From Sulfurisoma sp963709555 (GTDB lineage: Bacteria > Pseudomonadota > Gammaproteobacteria > Burkholderiales > Rhodocyclaceae), in contig CAVPWR010000007.1 in the NCBI GenBank assembly GCA_963709555.1, positions 166,644 to 230,643 of the forward strand: 64,000 nt of DNA, in the 5' to 3' direction. Of this stretch, positions 36,530 through 43,407 are shown piece after piece. The notes under the pieces are model-generated. The model did not search any database and was not told the DNA's origin. It saw only the letters and a list, made by a program, of their open reading frames with translations. The number at the start of each line of letters is the position of its first letter. Position 1 is the stretch's first letter. A program made the position numbers and the translations under genes.

Positions 36530-37428
36530 CCTGGCTCAGGCAACATCGTGACGCGCTTGCGCTGGCCTTGAGACGGCTGGCGTCAGCGCCAGTGAACACC
36601 CTGCTCTCGCTGCTCGCCATCGGCGTCGCCCTGGCGCTGCCCGCCGGCGGGCAGATGTTGTTCGCCAACGCCCAGTCGGTCCTGCCCGGCCTGGCGGCAA
36701 CACCGCAGATCTCGCTGTTCATGGCGGTCGAGGCCGAACGCAAATCCGCGCTGGATATCGAAGCGCGGCTGCGGCGGATCGATGGCATCGCCACCGCGAA
36801 GCTCGTGACGCGCGAGGAAACCCTGGCCCGCATGAAGGCTGGTCAGGGTCTGGGCGAAGTACTTGACGCACTGCCCAGGAACCCCTTCCCCGATGCCTTC
36901 GTCATCACGCCCCGCGACGAGCGGCCCGAGGCGATGGAGCGGCTCGCCGCCGACTTGCGCAAACTGCCCCGGGTCGAGCATGTCCAGCTCGACTCGGCCT
37001 GGGTGCAGCGCCTCGACGCCCTGCTGCGGCTCGGCCGCACCGCCGTCGTGCTGCTGGCCCTGCTGCTTGGCGTCGGCCTGGTCGCCATCACTTTCAACAC
37101 CATCCGCCTGCAGGTGCTTACCAGTCGCGCCGAGATCGAGGTCAGCCGCCTTCTCGGCGCGACCGACGCCTTCATCGGCCGCCCGTATTACTGGTTCGGT
37201 ACCCTGCAGGGACTGCTGGGCGGCACGACGGCATGGCTGATCGTATTCGCTGCAACGGCCTGGCTGCGCGGCCCGATCTCCGAACTGGCCAGCCTCTACC
37301 GCCTCGACTTTGCCCTTGCACCGCTCGCGGCGCGCGACGCCGGGCTGCTGCTGGCGCTCTCCGCCGCGCTCGGCTGGGCCGGGGCTGCTCTGTCGTTGCG
37401 CGGGACACAGGCATCCGCCCACGTTTGA
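36523..37428 (+). CDS. ftsX: cell division permease FtsX
   Basis: Inner-membrane partner of FtsE. The 301-residue product has four transmembrane segments (about residues 22-42, 168-190, 220-245, 270-290) and an extracytoplasmic loop between TM1 and TM2. The family segment FNTIRLQVLTSRAEIEVSRLLGATDAFI follows TM2. rpoH would normally come next, but 1.3 kb of unusual sequence intervenes. Confidence 0.95.
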   Translation: MLTWLRQHRDALALALRRLASAPVNTLLSLLAIGVALALPAGGQMLFANAQSVLPGLAATPQISLFMAVEAERKSALDIEARLRRIDGIATAKLVTREETLARMKAGQGLGEVLDALPRNPFPDAFVITPRDERPEAMERLAADLRKLPRVEHVQLDSAWVQRLDALLRLGRTAVVLLALLLGVGLVAITFNTIRLQVLTSRAEIEVSRLLGATDAFIGRPYYWFGTLQGLLGGTTAWLIVFAATAWLRGPISELASLYRLDFALAPLAARDAGLLLALSAALGWAGAALSLRGTQASAHV

Positions 37429-37831
37429 TCGTTTCCCCGATTTCAGCGGCGCATTTTTCGGCAGCACTTCCTTGGATGGTGTCGGGCAGCGGCAGGAAGT
37501 CGGGGAAATCATGATCGATCAATCTCGTCTGACCCCATTGATTTGCATTGATTGACGTTAAGAGCCAGCTGGCGCAATGCCCTTTGGTGATTTTTATATA
37601 CGCGGGCTGGATGTTTGTGAGTGGTGCATGCGGTTTGTGTTCTGACCGTATTGCCAGCCATTGAAACATCTCATTGCAATTTGTTACTTGATTGATATAC
37701 CTCGGGAACAACTTTCCCATATCATTTTTCCTGTACCAACGGTCACCACAGCATTTCTTCCGCTTAAGGGTCGATCGCAGAAGATGGGATGATTCTGGTT
37801 GATTTTTTAACTTTTAAATAAGGATTAACTT
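37429..37831. other. AT-richer spacer between ftsX and the first peptide gene
   Basis: No convincing gene. Base composition is visibly less GC-rich than the neighbourhood. It holds the left copy of a 24-base direct repeat. A stretch around 37530-37545 read on the minus strand (CAATGGGGTCAGACGAGA) resembles ends seen next to REP-associated transposases, but no transposase is present. Confidence 0.5.
37649..37672. repeat. 24-base direct repeat, left copy
   Basis: Starts TATTGCCAGCCATTGAAACA and is identical to 38444-38467. The two copies flank both peptide genes. Confidence 0.75.
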
Positions 37832-38008
37832 ATGAAAAAAGCACTTCAAGTTGCAGTTCTCGCCTCTATGCTCACCTCGTTTTCGGCATTCGCACACCAC
37901 CCCGCTGAAGATATCGTCGATGCAGATATCTACGAGATGATCGACCTCAATGTGGCCGATACCCCGCATGCGGATCTGGATTTCACGAGCATGGGCAGTG
38001 GTAGGTAA
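37832..38008 (+). CDS. 58-residue secreted acidic peptide, copy 1
   Basis: Unrecognised small protein. A clear signal peptide (MKKALQVAVLASMLTSFSAF, then A) is followed by a 37-residue mature part beginning HHPAEDIVDADIYEMIDLN. This part is strongly acidic, with a His pair at the processed N-terminus and a further His in DTPHADLDF; it ends GSGR. A ribosome-binding site AAGGA lies about 7 bases before the ATG, and 35 upstream bases are nearly identical in copy 2. Possible roles, all inference: metal binding, a signal or an antimicrobial-like peptide. It could also be a shortened form of a longer exported family. Confidence 0.7.
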   Translation: MKKALQVAVLASMLTSFSAFAHHPAEDIVDADIYEMIDLNVADTPHADLDFTSMGSGR

Positions 38009-38022
38009 TTAAGGCTGGTTTT

Positions 38023-38069
38023 GGAGCGGGCTGCTGTGCTCAGCAGTTAAAAAGTCCGTGACCTGCTCC
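38023..38069 (+). terminator. nested stem-loop after peptide copy 1
   Basis: The outer stem GGAGCGGG/CCTGCTCC (8 bp, one G-U) encloses a perfect inner hairpin CTGCTG-TGCT-CAGCAG and is followed by CTATTTGTTT. It is probably an intrinsic terminator or 3' stabiliser. Confidence 0.6.
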
Positions 38070-38142
38070 CTATTTGTTTACGTTCCTCCCTCACAAGGAC
38101 GATTCAGTTTGATTTCTTTAACTTTTAAATAAGGATTAACTT

Positions 38143-38319
38143 ATGAAAAAAGCACTTCAAGTTGCAGTTCTCGCCTCTATGCTCACCTCGTTTTCGGCAT
38201 TCGCACACCACCCCGCTGAAGATATCGTTGATGCAGATATCTACGAGATGATCGACCTCAATGTGGCCGATACCCCGCATGCGGATCTGGATTTCACGAG
38301 CATGGGCAGTGGTAGTTAA
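38143..38319 (+). CDS. 58-residue secreted acidic peptide, copy 2
   Basis: Same as copy 1 except for the last residue (Ser instead of Arg) and one silent change. It keeps the signal peptide, the AAGGA ribosome-binding site and the upstream leader. The near identity of the coding region against a diverged 3' region suggests recent duplication, gene conversion or selection on the peptide. Confidence 0.7.
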   Translation: MKKALQVAVLASMLTSFSAFAHHPAEDIVDADIYEMIDLNVADTPHADLDFTSMGSGS

Positions 38320-38333
38320 TTAAGGCTGGTTTG

Positions 38334-38387
38334 GGAGCAGGCTGCTGTGCTTAGCAGTTGAACGCGAAAAAATCCGCGGCCTGCTCC
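38334..38387 (+). terminator. nested stem-loop after peptide copy 2
   Basis: Same architecture as after copy 1: outer stem GGAGCAGG/CCTGCTCC and inner CTGCTG-TGCT-TAGCAG. The base changes relative to copy 1 (G-U to A-U in the outer stem, G-C to G-U in the inner) keep every pair. Confidence 0.6.
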
Positions 38388-38443
38388 CTATTTGTTCGCG
38401 TTCCTCCCTCACGAAAATAGAGGGCGGAGCTTGTAGAGCGCCA

Positions 38444-38467
38444 TATTGCCAGCCATTGAAACATCTC
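38444..38467. repeat. 24-base direct repeat, right copy
   Basis: Identical to 37649-37672, 795 bp away, on the other side of the peptide genes. Confidence 0.75.
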
Positions 38468-38636
38468 GTGGATATCCACACTCATAATAGGTCGAAAGTG
38501 TCCAGGGAAACACTGAACAACTAGAAACCGCTTTGATCAATTTCTTTGCCATAGAGTCAGACGAAGAGACCGCATCGCAAGGGACACCGACGATCGAGTC
38601 TCGCTTCGGGGTGTGGTCGAGAGCACGCAATATAAC

Positions 38637-38667
38637 TTGACAAAATTAGTCGGGAACTTGTTATACT
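38637..38667 (+). promoter_or_regulatory. sigma-70-type promoter of rpoH
   Basis: The -35 TTGACA is perfect (38637-38642). The -10 is TATACT at 38662-38667, with a spacer of 19 (18 if TTATAC is used). The predicted start point lies within the adjacent CIRCE operator. Confidence 0.7.
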
Positions 38668-38668
38668 G

Positions 38669-38695
38669 TTGGCACTCAGATTCGTCGAGTGCCAA
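38669..38695 (+). promoter_or_regulatory. CIRCE operator (HrcA binding site) upstream of rpoH
   Basis: Perfect inverted repeat TTGGCACTC-N9-GAGTGCCAA. The consensus is TTAGCACTC-N9-GAGTGCTAA; the one difference per arm is compensated in the other arm. It sits directly after the -10 and over the start point, where bound HrcA would block transcription of rpoH. Confidence 0.88.
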
Positions 38696-38739
38696 AAAAG
38701 TGCTCGCCGATGCTAAGATTGAACTAAGGAGGACGACCG

Positions 38740-39627
38740 ATGAGCCTTGCCCTGACTGCCAACAACGCTTTCCCCGCCAACTTTCCGACGCTGTCCGCTT
38801 CCGGAAGTATTGAGGCGTACATTCAGGCCGCCAATCGGATGCCGATGCTCAGCGAAGCGGAGGAGAAGGATTTGGGGCGGCGTTTCCGCGACCAAGAAGA
38901 TCTTGAGGCGGCGCGCAAGCTTGTACTGTCGCATATGCGTCTGGTGATCGCGATTGCCCGCGGATATCTGGGTTATGGCCTGCCCCACGCCGACCTGATC
39001 CAAGAAGGTAATATCGGCCTGATGAAAGCGGTCAAGCGCTTCGATCCTGAGCGCGGCGTGCGCTTGGTTTCGTTCGCCATGCACTGGATCAAGGCCGAGA
39101 TTCATGAATACATCCTCAAGAACTGGCGCCTGGTGAAGATTGCCACGACCAAGGCCCAGCGCAAGCTGTTCTTCAACCTGCGCAGCATGAAGGCCAGTTT
39201 TGCGACCCTCGGCCCCGAGCAGGTCAAGGAAGTCGCCCGTACCCTCGGCGTCAAACCCGAGGAAGTGGTCGAGATGGAAACCCGGATGACCGGCGGCGAA
39301 ATCGCGCTGGAGCCCTTGGGCGACGATGACGAGGAGCACTACGCCCCCATCGCCTATCTGGCCGCCGCCGACAGCATCGAGCCCTCGATGCAGCTCGAGC
39401 GCAAGCAATTCGACCGGCTGCAGGACGAGGGCATCAAGGGTGCGCTGGCCGCGCTCGACGAGCGCAGCCGCACCATCATCCAGCGCCGCTGGCTGGTCGA
39501 GGACGGCGAGGAAACGGCGACACTGCACGAACTGGCCGCCGAATACGGCGTCTCGGCCGAGCGCATCCGCCAGATCGAAGCCAAGGCGATGCAGAAAATG
39601 AAGGGTGCGCTGGCTGCTTCGATGTAA
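38740..39627 (+). CDS. rpoH: RNA polymerase heat-shock sigma factor RpoH (sigma-32)
   Basis: Directs transcription of heat-shock genes. The 295-residue product has region 2 (RLVIAIARGYLGYGLPHADLIQEGNIGLMKAVKRFDPERGVRLVSFAMHWIKAEIHEYIL), the RpoH box just after it (QRKLFFNLR), and region 4 (LHELAAEYGVSAERIRQIEAKAMQKMK). A strong ribosome-binding site AAGGAGG lies 7 bases before the ATG. Control appears to be by a sigma-70 promoter with a CIRCE operator, so HrcA and RpoH are linked. Normally it follows ftsX directly. Confidence 0.97.
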   Translation: MSLALTANNAFPANFPTLSASGSIEAYIQAANRMPMLSEAEEKDLGRRFRDQEDLEAARKLVLSHMRLVIAIARGYLGYGLPHADLIQEGNIGLMKAVKRFDPERGVRLVSFAMHWIKAEIHEYILKNWRLVKIATTKAQRKLFFNLRSMKASFATLGPEQVKEVARTLGVKPEEVVEMETRMTGGEIALEPLGDDDEEHYAPIAYLAAADSIEPSMQLERKQFDRLQDEGIKGALAALDERSRTIIQRRWLVEDGEETATLHELAAEYGVSAERIRQIEAKAMQKMKGALAASM

Positions 39628-39646
39628 GCGCCCGCTACGCCATGAA

Positions 39647-39681
39647 ACGAGGGGCTGCCGCGGCAGCCCCTCGTCGTTTTT
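39647..39681 (+). terminator. rho-independent terminator of rpoH
   Basis: Perfect 13-bp stem (ACGAGGGGCTGCC / GGCAGCCCCTCGT) with a 2-base apex, followed two bases later by five T. Confidence 0.9.
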
Positions 39682-39711
39682 ACGGGTTGGTGGTGTACGC
39701 GGTGCGGGGTG

Positions 39712-41283
39712 CTACGCCGCGGCCCCGCCCTCCGCCGCGTCGAAGAAGCAGTAGCGATTCCTGCCGGACTGCTTGGCGAGGTACATCGCATGGTCGGCGT
39801 GGCGCAGCAGCTTGTCGGCATCGACGTCGTCCTGCGGATAGAAGGTCACGCCGATGCTGGCAGACACCTGCAGCACCTGCCCGTTCCTCGCCCTGATCGG
39901 ATCGGATGCCGCCAGCAGCAGGCGGTCCAGCACCGGCCCGCAGTCTGCCGCCTGCTCGAGGTCGACCAGGACAGCGATGAATTCGTCGCCGCCGATGCGC
40001 GCCAGCGAGTCGCCTTCGCGCAACGCCGCCTTCAGGCGCTGGGCCACGGCGATCAGCAGTTCGTCGCCGACATCATGGCCGTGACGGTCGTTGATTTCCT
40101 TGAAGCCGTCAAGATCGAGATAGGCCAAGGCCAGCGACTGGCCGCGCCGCTGCGACTGAGCCATGGCCTGGTGCAGGCGATCACCGAGCAGCAGGCGGTT
40201 CGGCAGGTTGGTGAGGGTATCGTGGTGGGCGATGTGCTCCAGCCTCTCCCGCGCCTGGCGCACCCGGCGGTTCTGCCAGGCGAGGCCGCCCCCCGCCAGC
40301 GCCAGCAACTGCAACAGAATCACCAGCGCGGTGATCCACAGGGCGTACTTCGCCCAGAGATCTGTCAGGGTGAATTCCGGCACGGCATCGAAAGGCGGCT
40401 GCCGCAGGCGACGCATCAGGTTCTCGACTGCGGCATAGCTGGCGGGATTGGCGAAGCCCGGCAGGTCGGCGCGTGCCGGCTTGCCGTTGATGGACAGGGA
40501 CAGCAGGGCGATCGTCAGGCGCCGGGCGAGGCGATCGTCGACATGGGGCATGACTGCCAGCGGCCATTCCGGATAAAGTCGGGTCGAACTGGCGTAGGGG
40601 AAGGCCGGCAGCTTCTGGCGATTGATGATCTTGATCCGTCCCGCGTCGAGCCGGCCCTCGCGCACCATCGCCTCGATCACCCCGCTGCGGACGAAGCCCG
40701 CATCGGCGCGCCCTGCCAGCACCGCCTCGACGATCTCGTCGTGCGACTTGCCCGCGACGAGCAACATGTCGCCCTGCGGCGGCGCCACGCCGGCTTCGAC
40801 CAGTTCCAGCACCTGCGTCCCGTAACCACCGAAGGCGTCGGCGCTGCGAATTGAGGCTATGCGCTTGTGGGCCAGGTCAGCCAGGCTATTGATGGCGGCC
40901 GCGTCGGCGCGGGCCAGGATGACGCCGCCGAAGGCCTGGAGTTCATGCCCGGAATCCTTGTTGACGAGGGTCACCAGCGGGCCGGCGAGACCGTTCTGGT
41001 GCTGCAGGCGAATATAGTGAGCGGGATTGGTCAGCAGCACGTCGACCCGGTTCTGCGCGACAGCCGCATCGAGATCCGCGAGGCCATAGACCGCCAGTTC
41101 GACCGGGCGCCCGATCGACGCCCCGAGATGATCGGCCAAGGGCTGCCACTGCGCCATGGCCTGCGGCTGGGGTCGAATGGCCAGCACGCCGAGGCGTAGC
41201 GGCTCCGCCGCCCAGACTTGGGTCGCCGCAACAAACAGCCAGAGGATCAGGGCGGCGGCGCGCATCATTCCGTCAGGCGACAT
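39712..41283 (-). CDS. diguanylate cyclase with periplasmic PhnD-type binding domain
   Basis: Membrane receptor that should make cyclic di-GMP. The 523-residue product has a signal peptide, then a periplasmic substrate-binding domain of the phosphonate/phosphite type (about residues 28-280; LRLGVLAIRPQPQAMAQWQPLADHLG and VDVLLTNPAHYI). One transmembrane helix (ALWITALVILLQLLALAGGGLAW) and a GGDEF domain follow. The active site is GGDEF (ARIGGDEFIAV) with the RxxD inhibitory site (REGD) five residues before it, so product inhibition is expected. It overlaps the downstream-facing binding-protein gene by 11 bases. Confidence 0.93.
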   Translation of the reverse strand: MSPDGMMRAAALILWLFVAATQVWAAEPLRLGVLAIRPQPQAMAQWQPLADHLGASIGRPVELAVYGLADLDAAVAQNRVDVLLTNPAHYIRLQHQNGLAGPLVTLVNKDSGHELQAFGGVILARADAAAINSLADLAHKRIASIRSADAFGGYGTQVLELVEAGVAPPQGDMLLVAGKSHDEIVEAVLAGRADAGFVRSGVIEAMVREGRLDAGRIKIINRQKLPAFPYASSTRLYPEWPLAVMPHVDDRLARRLTIALLSLSINGKPARADLPGFANPASYAAVENLMRRLRQPPFDAVPEFTLTDLWAKYALWITALVILLQLLALAGGGLAWQNRRVRQARERLEHIAHHDTLTNLPNRLLLGDRLHQAMAQSQRRGQSLALAYLDLDGFKEINDRHGHDVGDELLIAVAQRLKAALREGDSLARIGGDEFIAVLVDLEQAADCGPVLDRLLLAASDPIRARNGQVLQVSASIGVTFYPQDDVDADKLLRHADHAMYLAKQSGRNRYCFFDAAEGGAAA

Positions 41284-42241
41284 CCCGCGGCAGCCAGGCC
41301 GACGAAAGCAGTCCGGCGAGGTCGTCTTCCCGCGCCAGCAGGCGCCGCTCGACCATCAGCGCCGACAGGGTCTTCGCCGCCCGGGGCAGCCGCGGGTCCT
41401 GGCTGCCAAGGTAGCCACGATTCGCATCGAGCGACGGCAGCACGACGCCGGCCAGCGACAGCTGCACTTCTTCGGGCGTGATCTTCTGGCGGGCGGCGAT
41501 GCGGTAGATCGCATCCTGGCGGTTGGTCTGCAGGTGTTCCAGCGCGCGGAAATGGCCGGCCACCAGCGACTCGACGGCGGCGCGCTGGTCGCGGGCACGA
41601 TCGGTGCGCACCGCCAGCACGTCGAAGATCGTGTCGGGGATCTGCCGGCTGTCGAACAGGCGCCGCGCGCCCTCGCGCAAGAGCAGCGAGGCCGTCGGCT
41701 CGTAGGTGACCACGGCATCGACCTCGCCCTTGCGCCAGGCCTCCAGTTGCCGGTCCGGCGGCAGGTCGAGCAGCGTCACCGCCGTGGCGGGGAGCCCGGC
41801 GGCGGCCAACAGGCGGGAAAGCATCAAGGCGCCGAGGGCATTCAGTTCGAGGCCAATGATCTTGCCGGCGAGATCGGCGAGGCTCCGGACGTTCGAACGC
41901 GCCAGCACCGCATCGGCACCGGCAGAGACATCGAAGACCAGCGCCACGGCCAGGGGCACGCCGGCTGCCCGCGCCACCAGCACTTCGTCCAGCGTCAGGC
42001 AGGCGGCATCGATCCTGCCGGCCTGCAGGGCGGACTGCGAGTCGCCCAGCGTCCTGCCCTCGGCGAGTTCGACGCTTGCCGGCAGCCAGCCGAACTCCCG
42101 CGCGAGATAGAGGGTCTCGTAACCGATCCAGGGATGGATACCGACGGCCAGCGGGCGGGCAGGTCCGCATGCCGCCAGCCATGGAATGGCGGCGAGGGCT
42201 GGCAGCGAGCCGAATCGAGCAAGAAAGCGACGCCGGTTCAT
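41273..42241 (-). CDS. ABC-type substrate-binding protein (NMT1/SsuA-like), orphan
   Basis: 322-residue exported protein. The N-terminus carries a twin-Arg-like RRRF followed by a hydrophobic stretch and lipobox LAAC, so it is probably a lipoprotein. The body matches the aliphatic-sulfonate/nitrate/thiamine-precursor family (GIHPWIGYETLYLAREFGWL, GEVDAVVTYEPTASLLL). No permease or ATPase is adjacent. Its 3' end overlaps the diguanylate cyclase gene, so it may feed a ligand signal to that receptor. The start at 42241 is preferred over 42292 because it gives a proper export signal. Confidence 0.87.
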   Translation of the reverse strand: MNRRRFLARFGSLPALAAIPWLAACGPARPLAVGIHPWIGYETLYLAREFGWLPASVELAEGRTLGDSQSALQAGRIDAACLTLDEVLVARAAGVPLAVALVFDVSAGADAVLARSNVRSLADLAGKIIGLELNALGALMLSRLLAAAGLPATAVTLLDLPPDRQLEAWRKGEVDAVVTYEPTASLLLREGARRLFDSRQIPDTIFDVLAVRTDRARDQRAAVESLVAGHFRALEHLQTNRQDAIYRIAARQKITPEEVQLSLAGVVLPSLDANRGYLGSQDPRLPRAAKTLSALMVERRLLAREDDLAGLLSSAWLPRDVA

Positions 42242-42335
42242 GGTGGGTGCCTCTACCTCTGGAAGCGCTAGTCTAGCCTTGCTTGCGGCCATTTATTCAC
42301 TTGCCATTGAATCTTTCCCGTGCCGCGCAGCGCGG

Positions 42336-42968
42336 TTAGCGTCCGGCCAGCAACAGCTTGATGTCCGCCGCGATGTCGGCCGCCGCCGCGCCGTGGCGCA
42401 CATACAGCCGCAGCCGTCCCTGCGGATCGAAGACATAACTGCCGGCCGTGTGGTCGAGGGTGTAACCGCCCGCCGCGCCGCCCGCCTGCTTCGTGTAGAA
42501 CACCTTGAACTCCCTGGCCACGGCCTCGGTCGCGGCCTTGTCACCGCGCAGGCCGAGGAAATCCGGGTGGAACTGCGCCATGTACTCGGCGATCAGGGGC
42601 GCGGTGTCGCGCTCGGGGTCGAGGGTCACGAACACCACCTGCAGCCGAGCGGCATCGCCGCCCAGCAGCTTCGCCACCTCGGCCATGGCCGACAGCGTGG
42701 TCGGGCAGACATCCGGGCACTGGGTGTAGCCGAAGAACAGCACCACGGCCTTGCCGCGGAAATCCGCCAGCCGGCGCTGCTGCCCCTTGGTGTCGGGAAG
42801 GGCGAAGTCGCGACCCCACTCGGTGGTGCCGCTGATGTCGGTGGCGCGGAAGGCCGGCCCACCGCCGCCGCAGCCCGCCACGGCAAGCGCAGACAGCAGG
42901 AACAGCAGGCGCCCGGTATCGGGCAAAACCCTTAGCGGTCGAAGGAGTATACTTTCGGTTGCAATCAT
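42336..42968 (-). CDS. Sco1/SenC copper-delivery protein
   Basis: Membrane-anchored thioredoxin-fold protein that loads the CuA site of cytochrome oxidase. The 210-residue product has an N-terminal hydrophobic anchor with a possible lipobox (VAGC), the copper motif CPDVCP in FFGYTQCPDVCPTTL, and the ligand His in YTLDHTAGSYVFDP. It is divergent from the oxidase operon and shares the intergenic region containing an FNR-type box. Confidence 0.94.
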   Translation of the reverse strand: MIATESILLRPLRVLPDTGRLLFLLSALAVAGCGGGGPAFRATDISGTTEWGRDFALPDTKGQQRRLADFRGKAVVLFFGYTQCPDVCPTTLSAMAEVAKLLGGDAARLQVVFVTLDPERDTAPLIAEYMAQFHPDFLGLRGDKAATEAVAREFKVFYTKQAGGAAGGYTLDHTAGSYVFDPQGRLRLYVRHGAAAADIAADIKLLLAGR

Positions 42969-42998
42969 TTTTACCTAAAGTTACACTGCCTCGAAAGT

Positions 42999-43012
42999 TT
43001 GATCCAGATCAA
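42999..43012. promoter_or_regulatory. FNR/Anr-type binding site
   Basis: Perfect TTGAT-CCAG-ATCAA palindrome in the divergent region between the Sco gene and the oxidase operon. It is centred 54 bp before the DUF2244-like ATG and about 38 bp before the Sco ATG. It suggests oxygen-dependent control of the oxidase. Confidence 0.65.
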
Positions 43013-43016
43013 AAGG

Positions 43017-43038
43017 CGCCCCCTTTTTCTTGGGGGCG
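43017..43038 (+). other. GC hairpin in the oxidase leader
   Basis: CGCCCCC-TTTTTCTT-GGGGGCG followed by TTTC. It could act as an attenuator or weak terminator between the FNR-type box and the first gene. Confidence 0.4.
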
Positions 43039-43059
43039 TTTCGATTCTAAACGAGGGGG

Positions 43060-43407
43060 ATGCAAGCGATGGCATGGGTGATCGAAGGTCGCCGGTCCGT
43101 TCCGGGCCGGCCGCTCCCCTCCTCCCGCATTCCCTCTTCACCCCTGTTCGCAGCCATTCTGGCCATCGCGGCGGTCTCGCTGCTCATCGCCGGCGCCTTT
43201 GCCCTGGCCGGCGCCTGGCTGGTGCTGCCCTTCGCCGGCCTCGAACTGGCCGGGCTGGCCTGGGCGCTGCGCCACTCCGCCCGTCGCCTCGCGGCCACCG
43301 TCCCGCCATCACCGAGTTTTTGTGCCGCCCGCATGGCGGCGAGCCGCAGCCGCCCCCTGCCGGCGACCCGGATTCGCATGATCAACCTGAGGAGGAAGCC
43401 GTTTTGA
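43060..43407 (+). CDS. truncated DUF2244-like membrane protein
   Basis: 115 residues with one or two membrane segments (LFAAILAIAAVSLLIAGAFA and AWLVLPFAGLELAGLAWAL). The second closely matches the core of DUF2244 proteins, which are usually about 150-170 residues and often lie upstream of ctaC. The C-terminal half has lost similarity and the stop overlaps the ctaC start (TTGA), so this looks like a shortened gene. The available 344 bp could not hold a full-length version even if frameshifted. Confidence 0.5.
   Translation: MQAMAWVIEGRRSVPGRPLPSSRIPSSPLFAAILAIAAVSLLIAGAFALAGAWLVLPFAGLELAGLAWALRHSARRLAATVPPSPSFCAARMAASRSRPLPATRIRMINLRRKPF

Larger units (their letters stand above)
37832..38400. 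repeat. tandem duplication (311-bp period) carrying the peptide gene
   Basis: Two head-to-tail units. The coding parts differ at 2 of 177 positions (one silent C/T, one G/T giving Arg or Ser at the last residue). The 3' untranslated parts are less similar. The conserved upstream leader (about 37797-37831) also belongs to the unit. Confidence 0.9.
38320..38636. other. spacer between peptide copy 2 and the rpoH promoter
   Basis: No supported gene. It contains the copy-2 stem-loop and the right 24-base direct repeat. A 73-codon minus-strand frame (38409-38630) has no recognisable features. Confidence 0.5.

Noticed and set aside
37172..37720. 182-codon minus-strand frame over the ftsX end and spacer
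   Set aside because: Half of it is antisense to ftsX. The rest has no recognisable domain or ribosome-binding site.
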